Of a DNA stretch of 64,000 bases, positions 33,393 through 43,667 are shown one piece after another. Origin of the DNA: Malachius bipustulatus (lineage: Eukaryota; Arthropoda; Insecta; Coleoptera; Melyridae); the NCBI GenBank assembly GCA_910589415.1, contig OU342632.1, positions 10,729,507 through 10,793,506 of the forward strand, written 5' to 3'. Below the pieces are notes generated by a model. The model was not told where the DNA came from. It did no database searches and saw nothing but the letters and a program-made list of their open reading frames with translations. Within the stretch, counting starts at the first letter, position 1; each line of letters begins with the position of its first letter. The translations under genes were made by a program, and so were the position numbers.

Positions 33393-33590
33393 CGGAGACG
33401 CTGCCATCGTCTGTGGTTCGAATCCCAGCTCGGCTCAATTGTTTGTGATCGTTTATAAAACTATTTATTTCTTTACAAATGTGTCTGTGGCTGTATAAGT
33501 TTGTTGTCGAAGCTAAATCACCAGAGTGGAGCGACTATGTTTAACCTTACACAGTTAAGACCGATGCTCCCTCTTTTTCTAAAGAGAATA
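33393..33590 (+). repeat. tRNA-derived SINE, copy C (5' truncated)
   Basis: Begins within the tRNA-like head (GAGACGCTGCCATCGTC), with box B GGTTCGAATCC at 33415-33425, then the family body TTTATAAAACTATTTATTTC and CGAAGCTAAATCACCAGAGT, and the full tail GGAGCGACTATGTTTAACC and AGACCGATGCTCCCTC. It supplies the uninterrupted arrangement against which copy A's insertion was read. Confidence 0.8.
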
Positions 33591-33699
33591 GTGCCTAAAA
33601 AAGTAGAAAAAGTAGAAGAGTAGTCTAAAAAAAGTAGATCGGCTTTTGGCAAATTTTTTTGGTAGTTTGGACGTTTTCTATAGCCATTAAAACCACCTG

Positions 33700-34780
33700 A
33701 CTGTCAGTATATTGATCCGTCTGTTTTTATAGGCCCTTTTATTATTCTCTTACTCAGTAGTATGGCATATACATATTTCTGATTGAAATGCAGTCGCCCA
33801 CTGCCTAAGGGATATGCTGTGTTGAGTGTTATCCAGCTCTTTGTATATTGTATGTTGTATGCTTCAGTCATTTGATCGGTGTTTGTTCCGTCTGTATAGG
33901 TACCACGTTGTTCCGATCTACCTTTTGCCGTCTTTTGATTCATTCCATTCCTTCTGATCCATGATTCATACCGCAAAGTTCTTTTAGAATGTGAATTTTG
34001 GAGTCATATAGTCTGTGTTTGCATCTAGCAGGTCCGCTATACCACATGGCTTTTTATTTTGTTAGGTTCCAGTTCCGTGTACTTGCCACTTGATTTTTCT
34101 TGAAACCTCAGGCGTGCTATTCTTGCCTCTCCCATTATCATTAAATGAAGTGGAGGGAGGCCTAGAAGAACTTTCATTGCTGCAGTTGTGTATCCCGGTA
34201 ATTTGTTGCTTCTTTGTCCACCATACCAAAGATGCATATATCAACATTGGTCTAATCACTCTGGTGTACGCCCAGTGAACTTATGTGGTTTTAATCCCCA
34301 TGCTTTCCAGTAAGTTCGTCTGACCATCACGAATGTGGTCTCTGCTCTCTTCTTAATTCTGCCTATCTGTTTGTTTCAGGTTAGTTTTTTTGAGTAAAGA
34401 TTACCCCAAAGGTACTTTACCTCTCCCAGTATATTTGTACGTTCCTGTCCTATGTCATCCAATTTCCTTCTGTTAGTGAACTCTATGATGATGGTTGATT
34501 TGGAGGAACTTATATTTTATCCCTCTTCATCTGTCCATTTGGTTACGACATTTAGGGCTCTTTGCATGCACGGCCTTACTACGTCATTGCATTTACCCTG
34601 GATTAGTATTACCTATCGTAGTATTGCCCATCGCCATATCCTATATGGTCTTGATTTCCTCTTGATCCAAACACTTCAGTAGCTCATCCACGACAAGGTT
34701 CCATATCAAGGCAGATAGTACCCCTTCCTGTCGGCATCCCCCCGCCACCTTAGCCACCATCGTCTCCCCCAATAGGGATG
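33700..34780 (-). pseudogene. decayed I/R1-group LINE, RT to RNase H
   Basis: Read on the minus strand from about 34750 with several frame changes and stops: GCRQEGVLSALIWNLVVDEL (RT box 5), a damaged catalytic box, then YTRVIRPMLIYASLVWW and EVLLGLPPLHLMI (thumb/connection). Near 33880 comes the RNase H start GTYTDGTNTDQ and later YPLGSGRLHFNQKYVYAILL. An RNase H after the RT identifies the I-type LINE group. It is truncated at both ends. The 3' piece at 4595-5026 is probably from the same kind of element. Confidence 0.8.
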
Positions 34781-34795
34781 TAGGTACATACCGAA

Positions 34796-35095
34796 AAATT
34801 TTCTATTAAAATGTGTCCGGAAATGTACCGTTTTTGAGATACAGGGTGTCAAAAAAATATATTTTTCCAGTTTTTTTGAAGGTATCTGGAGAACCGTTTG
34901 AGATACAGAACTCAGTTTTTTTCATGTGGCATTTGCAGAACTAGTGAAGTTTTTTGGCCCTTCATTTTCCGACATATGTCTTGAAAAATCCAAAGGAAGT
35001 TTTTCATCGTAACTCCCCGTTTTTCTCGAAAACGGCTCACGTTAGCAATAATGACCAAGAAATAAAATACTTTTTTGTGTAGAAATATTAGCGGT
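34796..35095. repeat. partial copy of the 22.2-23.8 kb element centre
   Basis: AATGTGTCCGGAAATGTACC, ACCGTTTTTGAGATACAGGG, TGGAGAACCGTTTGAG, GTTTTTCATCGTAA and TTCTCGAAAACGGCTCACGT match 22996-23330 in the same orientation, without the flanking arms or 23-bp ends. Confidence 0.75.
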
Positions 35096-36760
35096 TAAAA
35101 GTGCGCTTTTAAAATATCATTTGGCCCAGTGTCGTAGATATTAGGGGTAAAAATCCCAGGCAATGTCTCACGGTATGTCGAACTACTTACAAGGTACAAG
35201 TTATGGTAACCGTTTTCGGTTTTGTTCATAGGAAAGGACCGCGCTAGCTACCTATGAGAAGTATTATACTTCTCGTAGGTATGAGTCTGTTAATGGTTGG
35301 TTAAATAGTACCACTAATACTTGAATTGTTTTTAAATACAATATATGAAAGTCTACCTGTAAAATACAAAAAAACGTGATCTTGAAATCTCGAATGCTAA
35401 AAACTTTTCCTTGCAGTGTTCTCTTACTTTTTTCGCAACTTGCTTTCGCAATTCAGAATAATTAAAGATAGATTTTGCTCTTTTGCTCTGTGAACCAGAA
35501 CAATAATTATTTAGCCCAGTCGCCGGTTAGATTCTGCGTTGAATTACTAAGTGCATGACTTTTTTCGCTAAGTGGTTTAGATATTATTCAATATTATTAC
35601 TTAATAAGATTTTTTACTAAGAATTATATTAACAACTATAACGTTTTATAAATCCTTCATTCCACAAAAAATTGAATATACAAACATTAAAATGTTCTGT
35701 TTATTCTAAAAAAATCTATCTTTTCGCTGTTGTAATAAAATCGAGAATTCTAATAAGCATTTGCAAAAAGATACTTAATTTGTCCTAGTCCTTGAGGGCA
35801 TTTTACAGGATATATGTAACGCATACCCAATTCATTTTACCACAATCTTATCTAAAAACTTCCATTAAAATAAATTGCTGTCTTGTCTGAACGTTTCCTA
35901 CTAGAAATTGGATGATGAATAAAGAAATTGAAGTACCTACGTATGTACATTATAGACACTGTACTGTGAACAATGGAAATATTTGTTTAAATAATTCTCT
36001 TGTCTTCTCTGAAACGTAAGAAGATACCCAGACAGGTTTAATGACTTTGTTTATTCTCTTGGTATATAACATTGTGTGATTATTCTTGGTATGAACGTCT
36101 TCAAGGATATTTGCACTGTTTTAGTCGTTCGCGAAGAAATGTTGGGCTAAAGCCAGACTTTTTAAGGATCAAGATTATAAATAGAGCCAGATGGAGCAAA
36201 AATATATTCCTTTAATAAAGTTTTGACGCAAAGGAAATTTTCCTATTTCCTTGATCGTTAAAAATAAGATACGGAAAATTGTGACACATCTGCAGCAGAC
36301 TGACTGAATCAAGTTAATTTGTTCCTCTTGAATAATCTCAAGAAGTAAAGAATTGGATAATTTAAGTAAATTGGAATATTGTGGTTAAACTAAATGGAAT
36401 ATTTTTTTGATCTTTTTTAATGTGGCAATTTTTGTGTAATTGAACATTATCATATTATTATTAACATCTCGACTTTGAACTCAAGTTCGAGACTGAATTT
36501 TCATTTTTAACATTCAATGTCAAAGATATTTCCGGATGTAGAAAATTTTTGCAACATTTTTTTTAAACATTTTGAATATAGCATCCTAGGCAACTTTGTA
36601 GTTTCCAAGGGAACTGTATTTTTGAAAGGATGTCATTTAATGTCAACGTATTGTTGAAATATTCTTTACACATATTCCCTATGTGTATTATTATGATTAT
36701 TACTTCTAGGGTAGGTTAAAAGCCCTTCTACTAAAGCTTGCGCTTATTTTGGATAAATAG
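35096..36760. other. non-coding; no gene recognised
   Basis: AT-rich unique sequence. I see no exon, RNA gene or inverted repeat. Confidence 0.4.
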
Positions 36761-36769
36761 CTCATCAGC

Positions 36770-37170
36770 CCGTCCCCCAAAATTTTTCAAAATGTTTTTT
36801 TGGCATGAAGGAAAGGGTCCCTACATGCCCTACCGGCCAAGAACAAACCATTTGAAAAAAAAATTTCGCAACGAAAATTCGCTTTATTTCGCGAACAAGT
36901 TGCCCAATCGATTTCATCCTTGAACGAGCTGACGTGTCCTGCCAAGCTCTTCCTTTTTGGGAAGAACAATTTTTTTCGGTGGGATCAAAACTGACGAAAC
37001 AATCCATGCACGAAAAACCGATATCACGTACTTTACAATGGCCCCTCGCCCCCCTCCCGCCCCTCGGATCGGTGGAACGTGAGTGGGGAAATTGAGCTGG
37101 GAGTGTTGGGACCTCACTTAGTCGATCGGGAAAAAAAATTATATAGGAGGTCTGCCCTTCAGGCTTTTTT
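36770..37170. other. GC-richer patch, unidentified repeat or relic
   Basis: About 400 bp clearly less AT-rich than its surroundings, with runs such as CCCCTCGCCCCCCTCCCGCC. A 148-residue minus-strand frame (37211 down to 36765) contains no domain I recognise, no splice context, and a low-complexity Gly/Arg stretch. It directly abuts the F1 foldback at 37221, so it may be flanking transposon sequence. Confidence 0.3.
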
Positions 37171-37771
37171 TCTTCCGATAATACCCATCTAATGTTACCT
37201 TTTCTATGCAACTCGGTGTATACAGGCGGGTGGTTAACAATTCAATGCTCACCATTGGGATCTCAGAAACGGTAAAAGATACAGGGTGGGTTAAATGAGA
37301 GAAAAGTTGCACAATTTTATGCTTATTCAGAATCTGAAAGAAAATTTAAGGAAACTTCAGGCGTTGCTGAAATATCCTGAAAAAAACTTAAAAATGGAGA
37401 TTTTTAATTTCAATCATATCTTTTTTATTAACGAAAAGAAATTAAAATATTTTTGTAGGTTTACATAGGTAAGTCATCAAAAGCTATCATCTGTCATTTC
37501 CAAAATTTTCAAGGACTACTAGATCGCAAAGTTTTCATAGTCAACTTTTGTTTTTCTCATGGCCGCCATATTGTTTTTTGGTGTCATCGCTATTAAAAAA
37601 ATCAAATAAACAATCTATCAAATTAAAAAAAAATTCTTAAAAATTTTATTATTTATTAAAAAAAAGGAAAATGGTTACACCGAATAACGTCAATATGACG
37701 TCGCGACTTGACATTGCTTGCCTTATAGGTTTTTTATAACATTCGGTTAGACAATAGTTATTTACATTATT

Positions 37772-37895
37772 ACATTACAAGCTACAAAAGTTCACTTTTA
37801 GGTGTGAGGAGTATTTGAATGGCCGAGGCGAAGCGTAGCGTAGCCGAGGATATTTAAAAACTCCGACCACCTGAAAGAGCTTTCGTAGCGTGTAA
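37772..37895. mobile_element. small foldback inside the F1 copy
   Basis: ACATTACAAGCTACAAAAG (37772) pairs with CTTTCGTAGCGTGTAATGT (37877-37895). The centre GAGGCGAAGCGTAGCGTAGC CGAGGA is itself partly self-complementary and GC-rich. Part of the insertion stack 37764-38416. Confidence 0.6.
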
Positions 37896-37902
37896 TGTAT
37901 TA

Positions 37903-38416
37903 AACTTTTCATTCTCCCCTTGCCATATTGAACCACGGATTAAGAAGAAATGAGTAAAATAATACGATTCAGTGATAACAATGGAATTATTATAAGGTGC
38001 CATGTTTTTAACATTACCATAGTAACGATAGTATTAAATTATTAATTTATGACACTCGACACTGTCAAGTTTAAAACTCTGTACCGCTATAATTTTAGAA
38101 TCTTTGATCGTAGTTTAGTTCAAAATGAATTTCATTCAAGAAGCTGCAAATTCCAGTAAATCTTTCTGGAACATACAATAATAATTATTTCTATGTTCCA
38201 GAAAGATTTACTGGAATTTTTATTGTAGTTTTACATTTAATTTTCCATCTAAATAAACGTTAATCAAACTGACATTTCTACTTTTTTGTCCAGGGCACGA
38301 AAGTTTTTCATAGCTAGCAACCACCTAGCAACCTATCACCTAGGATGTTTTACTTTCGCTTTCGGTTGCCTTATCAAGACAGAAAGTTACACTTTCGTAA
38401 AGGGGAGAATGAAAAG
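37903..38416. mobile_element. element with 17-bp ends CTTTTCATTCTCCCCTT
   Basis: CTTTTCATTCTCCCCTT at 37904-37920 is the exact complement of AAGGGGAGAATGAAAAG at 38400-38416. There is no coding region. It contains the perfect hairpin at 38148-38219. Confidence 0.65.
38148..38219. repeat. perfect 28-bp hairpin with 16-nt loop
   Basis: Left arm 38148-38175 and right arm 38192-38219 are exact reverse complements (AAATTCCAGTAAATCTTTCT at the outer edge of the left arm). The loop is AT-rich. The size is like a precursor microRNA stem, but the perfect pairing and the position inside a transposon point to a young small foldback. Confidence 0.7.
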
Positions 38417-38505
38417 GTTATTTTTTTCAACAAAAGAAGAACAAAAATTTTTAAGATTTAATTTTTTTTAATGTCATGGATTATTTGTTTCCTTGATTCT
38501 TTTAA

Positions 38506-39160
38506 CTTGAACTTGAAATTTGTACTCCTTAATAAGGTCCGTCGCATACCTCCTGGAAGGTTCTACAAATTAAGATAAAATCTGATATAAAAGAAGTAAA
38601 AATAACATATTGTTTTTAAAAGCACCTCTCGTGATCGTGGATATAATAATGTAAAAACGAACATGTAATTTTAAAATGCATATTACCTACTGATATACCA
38701 AGAAGACTGTGAATAAACCATTGTTTTTATCAGGATATACAGAAAATTCACATAATGTGGTCACTTCGTGACGTGGTATATCGAGTTATTTTTCTTAGCG
38801 CCTTAGCTCAATTATTATTATTATGTTATGGCTAGCTGTGGCTGCATGTACAGCTACACGAATGAACATTATAATAATGGCAACTGATTCGCTGATTGTA
38901 CCGACTAAAAGACTTTAATTAAACAAACGCTAGATCTTGTGCCACTTGTTGGATTCCAAGTAACTCCACTGGTTTGTTTAAACGTATATAAAGAGTTCCC
39001 GGTAATTCATTAGCTGATCACGCAGATCATATCAAACTGCCTCTAATACTTACCTGTGCCTGAAAAGAAAAGTGGTTTGAAGGGATATGCCTATAATACT
39101 ATTCAGAAAGTCATGGGAAACATGCATATCAAGAAAAGTGTACTAATAAAAACACTCTAC
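38506..39160. other. non-coding; no gene recognised
   Basis: AT-rich unique sequence with no supported feature. Confidence 0.4.
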
Positions 39161-39167
39161 ATATGTA

Positions 39168-39246
39168 TACAGAGTGATCCTGAAATGGCGGACATCCTCT
39201 ACAACACCCTGTAAAACCGTGTTCGCCATTTCGGGATCATCCTGTA
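39168..39246. mobile_element. 79-bp mini-MITE, TACAGAGTGATCCTG ends
   Basis: TACAGAGTGATCCTGAAATG at 39168 and CATTTCGGGATCATCCTGTA at 39227-39246 are inverted with few mismatches. The centre contains CACCCTGTA (39205-39213). It is the smallest member of the TACAGGGTG class here. Confidence 0.75.
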
Positions 39247-39842
39247 TATTACATGAAACCAATTATGTATAAAAGTTCCCTGGAAGATCAAAGTACCGCC
39301 TGAGTGTGAGACTGCAATTTCCGCTCATGGCACGTGCATTATTATTAGGTGAAACATTCCTGTGGATCATTTAGCTGGTTAATGCCCCCAATCAACGCGT
39401 TGTACAGACTGCCCCAATGGAATCAGGTAGATTTGCATTGCAAGCATATCTTTGGATTTTGTTTCTATTGTGTACTTTATTTGAAGGGTGTCAAAACGAG
39501 ACGTGCCAAGACAACTCGTCAAGACGCCAAGTCACAAGACCACGCACTGGTTTTATGGCGAATTGTTTAGCAAGACATTCAGCAGCTTTTGGATAGCTCG
39601 TTCTACCTATGGAAATCATTTCTGCCGTTTAGGAAAACGTTATAATGGAAAGTGGGGCACCTCCATGAAATACTTACAAGAACTATGGCTATTTGATCAT
39701 ATCTGCCTGCACGCATAATTTATCATTATTATCCCTCCAGTCAGCCGTCATATACTTAAAAGCTCTAGTTGACGCAAGTCCATCAAGCTGCAGATCATGA
39801 ACGTCGTTATGTCAGAAACATCTGAAAATAAATCCTGAATAT

Positions 39843-40061
39843 TGAGCTGGCGGTGGCCTCGTGGTTTAGCGTGCAGACTGTTAAACCGTTGGACTACCTC
39901 GGACGAAGTTCGATTCTCAGTCACGCTCTGGGTGTCTGTGTTGCCCGTCTACTATTTAATTGAGCTAGTTCTCGAATCCCACAATTACTGGAGTGGAGCA
40001 ACTTTTGTCTTACCGCCATTGTTCGCTTGTTAAGACCGATGTTCCCTCCTTTAAAAAAAAG
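39843..40061 (+). repeat. tRNA-derived SINE, copy D, full length
   Basis: Flanked by the perfect 11-bp target duplication ATCCTGAATAT at 39832-39842 and 40062-40072. The head resembles a leucine-type tRNA with a long variable part: box A near TGGTTTAGCGTGC, box B AGTTCGATTCTC (39907-39918). The body is divergent from copies A-C, but the tail is shared: TACTGGAGTGGAGCAACTTT, then GTCTTACC, AGACCGATGTTCCCTC and an A-run. The complete insertion implies mobilisation by a LINE. Confidence 0.85.
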
Positions 40062-40154
40062 ATCCTGAATATCTTAGAAAAATCACGAACAATGATAAGT
40101 ATCACTTCGATTCACACACGACAAAGAAATTAGTCATATCTGTAGAAGCAAAAG

Positions 40155-40445
40155 TTCATGAATAATATTTTCGGATCACCAGAAGTCTCAAAATATCCTC
40201 TGCGAATAACAGGTAGGTCGCATTCTGCTGCGCGGTGTAGTATGTGTCTGATTGGCTCATACGTTTTTGAGAACATTCAAGGGGTCGTTATTACTGTCAC
40301 TGACGAACGCTATCGGGACGTGATCAATAACCTTTTTAACCCGCAATTTGAGGTTCCTGAACTGCCTACGTGACATGTGGTTTCAACAAAGTGGTGCCGC
40401 GGCGCACAAATTAAACGAAGTTTGAGACGTTTCCAGACAAATTGA
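40155..40445 (+). pseudogene. Tc1/mariner-like transposase fragment
   Basis: Broken frames read SDHQKSQN, then CLIGSYVFENIQGVVITVTD, ERYRDVINNLFNPQFEVPEL, then after a shift RDMWFQQSGAAAHKLNEV. This is the middle of the DDE domain of the common insect Tc1/mariner-like transposases, which typically read GPYFFE...VN-x-RYR and MWFQQDGA-x-x-H. The catalytic Asp of WFQQDGA is Ser here, and stops and shifts are present, so it is inactive. No terminal repeats found nearby. Confidence 0.75.
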
Positions 40446-40456
40446 TTTCGAAATTA

Positions 40457-41085
40457 TACAGGGTGGGCCATCGAAAAGGTAACAAGCCTAATAATTTGAA
40501 AAGTGAAGATGTATGCGAAAAAAGCCGAAACAGGTCGATTTTGTTATCGAGAGGGGGACATATTTGCGTGACAAATTTAACTACCCAAGTTCACCCCCTT
40601 GGCAGGGGTAGCTACCAAGCTACCCCTTTGCTTATCATCATAGGGAACAGCTATCGAGTGATACATCATTTGAAAGCTACTTGAATTCTCTTTACAACGA
40701 TATCCAACATTTTGGGTTTCGGTTACATACAGGGTGGCCCAACGAAAACGTAACTCGCCTTAAGAAAATTTGGGGTTGCCACCCTCGCTTAGGAGTGTAA
40801 AGTTTGGGACTATGTTTTCCGCGTCAAAAGATGTCTCCATCACAAAAAAAGTTGACCTGCTTCGGCGTTTTTCGCGTACATCTTCAGTTTCCAAGTTATA
40901 AAGGCGAGGGCCACCCTGTAGATAAGCGAAATCCAAAATGTTGGATATCGTTGTAAAGAGAATTCAAGTAGCTTTCAAATGATGTATCACTCGATAGCTG
41001 TTCCCTATGATAATAAGCAAAGGGGTAGCTACCCCTGCCAAAGGGGTGAACTTAAGTAGTTAAATTTGTCACGAAAATATGCCTA
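40457..41085. mobile_element. foldback, TACAGGGTGGGCCATCG left end
   Basis: The arms pair closely: TGACAAATTTAACTACCCAA (40569) against AAGTAGTTAAATTTGTCACG (41054), GGCAGGGGTAGCTACC against GTAGCTACCCCTGCC, and CGATATCCAACATTTTG (40699) against CAAAATGTTGGATATCG (40935-40951). The right outer end has lost the CACCCTGTA terminus. The centre is occupied by a second member (40728-40920). Confidence 0.8.
40728..40920. mobile_element. 193-bp inner element, TACAGGGTGGCCC ends
   Basis: TACAGGGTGGCCCAACGAAA at 40728, inverted GGCGAGGGCCACCCTGTA to 40920. Its sequence is related to the arms of the element that surrounds it (AACGTAACTCGCC against AAGGTAACAAGCC; both carry GAAGATGTA-GCGAAAAA-GCCGAA), so a family member seems to have inserted in the middle of another. 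Confidence 0.75.
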
Positions 41086-41183
41086 CGATTGAGATTTCAC
41101 ATTGACAAGGTTTATGTCAATAATCCCCATACTATTAAGCCTTTCAAAGGTAACATATTAATATATTGACTGGAACTGGAAAT

Positions 41184-41970
41184 GTTAGACTCATATGCCG
41201 AATTCGCCCCTTTGCCGAAATAATTACTCAGTTCGCGAAATGATCAATGCCAAATGATCGATTGCCGAAAATAGATCCTATTTCGGAATCTGTTTAAACT
41301 GATTTGCTCATTTCGCGAACTGAACTATCCGGAGTTGCTAAAATGCCGAATATGAATGTATTTCGGCAGATTATCATTTTTAGTTTAGCATTTCGCCGAT
41401 TGTGCAATTTAGAAATAAGCAATTCCCGATATGTAGCTGTTTATTTATGCCATGGGTATTTTTTTCCACACAAAAACTGATCGGTAAGTCAGGTCTTTGG
41501 TTAGGGTAGTTTTTTTTCATTTTAGGGACATTTCAAGGAAAAAAAAAACTACCCTGACGCCCTGACCCAAGACCTCTTTTTTGGGCTCAACTCGGTATCG
41601 CCCAAAAAAGGCACTAGTTTACTGCTAAACTCACACAAGACACTTGCTTCCTTCGTTTTACAAAACTATAACTGAAATAACAAGTTGAAAATTGCACAGA
41701 CAGCGAATACGTACAACATATCGGGAATAATTGCTCATTTTCTAAATTGCACAATCGGCGAAATGCTAAACTAAAAATGATAATCTGCCGAAATACATTC
41801 ATATTCGGCATTTGAGCAACTCCGGATAGTTCAGTCCGCGAAATGAGCAAATCAGTTTAAACAGATTCCGAAATAGGATCTAGTTTCGGCAATCGATCAT
41901 TTGGCTTTGATCATTTCGCGAACTGAGTAATTATTTCGGCAAAGGGGCGAATTCGGCATGTGAGTCTAAC
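41184..41970. mobile_element. 787-bp foldback rich in TTCGCGAA / GCCGAAA words
   Basis: GTTAGACTCATATGCCGAAT at 41184 is inverted at 41951-41970 with about 250 bp of nearly perfect arm. Each arm carries repeated words GCCGAAAT, TTTCGCGAAA and TGATCAA or TGATCGA. The centre (41489-41580) is a second hairpin, CAGGTCTTTGGTTAGGGTAG and its complement, related to the core of the element at 1636-1913. No clear target duplication; no coding. Confidence 0.82.
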
Positions 41971-42775
41971 AGAAACATGAGAAAAAGTTATGCAAAATCA
42001 CCCATCTTCGTTAAGCAAATCTGAACCTAAAATTGTCAAAAGACATGTATCCAGCTATGCCCCCGTTCAGACACCCATAGTCCAAATTACATAAATTCAC
42101 ACTCGAATAATTGATTTTTTGTAGGTGCTTACTCAAAAGTATACTCTTATGTTTATCTATGTGTGGTTTTACTACTAATTTATTATTCACATGACACACA
42201 TTTGAGCTTGTTTCATAGATAATTGGTGACGACCTCGGAGCAGTAACTCTATAATACAAAATAGGGTATTTTTTATTAAAAATACACTATAACAGAGAGC
42301 ATATATTTAACAAAACATAGCAATCCAAATTTAAAAAAACCTGATAAATTTAATACAATGCATTAGAAAGCCGTCAAAAATTTTTATCTTTTTATAACCC
42401 ATTTCTTCTCCAAATTTCGTTGAATTGGTGACAGGAGTTTCCGAGTCGAGTCCAAATCTCTGATTAATTTATCGTCTGTTTAAGTGTCGTGAGGTCAAGG
42501 GTATGGGATGTGTTTGGGCATACCTATGCGATGGTTGCGCAAATTAATTATGATGGCAATTAATTCGGCTTCATTTTCTTTCGAGTCACTTCTCAATATA
42601 AACCCTCTAGTATCTAACAAAAACCAAAGCTGACGGTAATTTTCATAAAAACATTAACTTTTGATACTTTTGATACTTTCATGAACTCTTCTGCTCTACC
42701 AAATATGGCATTCAGTCACCTGGGTTCTGCTGTCGTCAGCACCACGCAGTAGGTATGGAACATAATTAAAAGATG
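41971..42775. other. non-coding; no gene recognised
   Basis: A minus-strand frame (42259-42011) has no recognisable domain. Nothing else seen. Confidence 0.35.
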
Positions 42776-42779
42776 TTGT

Positions 42780-43090
42780 CAATGGTGAATGAATCCTGTG
42801 GATGGATCCACCTCAATGTCCAGAAAAATCTATGGTGATTTTTGTCGTCCAGTGAATTTTAGATCCTCATTACCAATTGTTGCAGCGTCGAGTGAGTTGA
42901 CAAGCATGCTGTCTCTTGGACATACGAGAGATCTACCAGAGGCGTTTCTCAATCAGTTTTTCCGTTGCTTTCTCCGGGAAAGGTGTAGGCTAGTTGGTCT
43001 ATATTCATTTTGACCTTGATGTGATGGGTACATCCAGGCTTTGCAATGAAGACCTACTTTTTATTTCCCTCCAAGCCGAAAACGTAACCA
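42780..43090 (-). pseudogene. probable decayed LINE RT fragment
   Basis: Minus strand, with frame changes: NEYRPTSL (compare the RT box YRPISL), FPEKATEKLIEKRL, then IFLDIEVD (compare the catalytic box FLDIEGAFD). The order and spacing fit an RT domain of the I/R1 LINE group. Short and broken, so less certain than the others. Confidence 0.45.
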
Positions 43091-43660
43091 TGCAGGTGCA
43101 AATTTGTTAAGTTTACATTAAACGAAATGCCTTGAAGGTAAATCCAGTCAATTCCAAGTAATTTGTACAGTTCAAACCAGTTGATGATCCATTCTACTTT
43201 GTCGTTATTTATTATCTTTACTACACCTACTATTTACCTCAATCATACTTAATTAGAGTTTTCAGCCTCCAGCTAATTTTGTAGGTGTCTGATATTATAT
43301 CGATTACCTACAGCTAAATCTGTGAAAATTGCCTGGCTATAATAGGGGATCTTCTGCCAGCTGGAGTCTTCCTTATTCGAATAAGGTTTCCATATAATCC
43401 TGATGGCAGACCTCTCTACACGCGCAGCTTTATGTCTAATCTAATATTCAGTTGGAGTTGTCTTATATTCATCATCCCACTCACCTGTCTTCTCGGCTTC
43501 CGCGTTTTCTGTGTCATTTCCGCATGTTTTGGATTCCACCATTCTACCAACACCAACTTACATCACCAGTCACCACCTTTACGACGGTTTGTTTCTCAGT
43601 ACAGTTTTATTTGTTATGATATGCAGTCAGTGAATTACATACACTACTGTAACTGTTACT
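43091..43660. other. non-coding; possible LINE flank
   Basis: No feature I can support. It may contain further decayed LINE sequence on the minus strand. Confidence 0.3.
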
Positions 43661-43667
43661 TTTAGTA

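Larger units (their letters stand above)
37221..38505. mobile_element. F1 foldback copy 3 with insertions, right arm truncated
   Basis: The left arm (TACAGGCGGGTGGTTAACAA, CACCATTGGGATCTC, then TACAGGGTGGGTTAAATGAG) matches 11623 and 12948. GGCCGCCATATTGTTTTTTG is at 37561. The arm is interrupted after GTTATTT (37757-37763) and resumes at a second GTTATTT (38417), a 7-bp duplication. The right arm stops at GATTCTTTTAA (38495-38505). Confidence 0.72.

Noticed and set aside
36765..37211. 148-residue minus-strand open frame
   Set aside because: No recognisable motif and no splice signals. The open frame follows from higher GC content, and the sequence abuts transposon arms.
39843..39925. Leucine-like tRNA gene
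   Set aside because: It is the head of a SINE with target duplication and the family tail.
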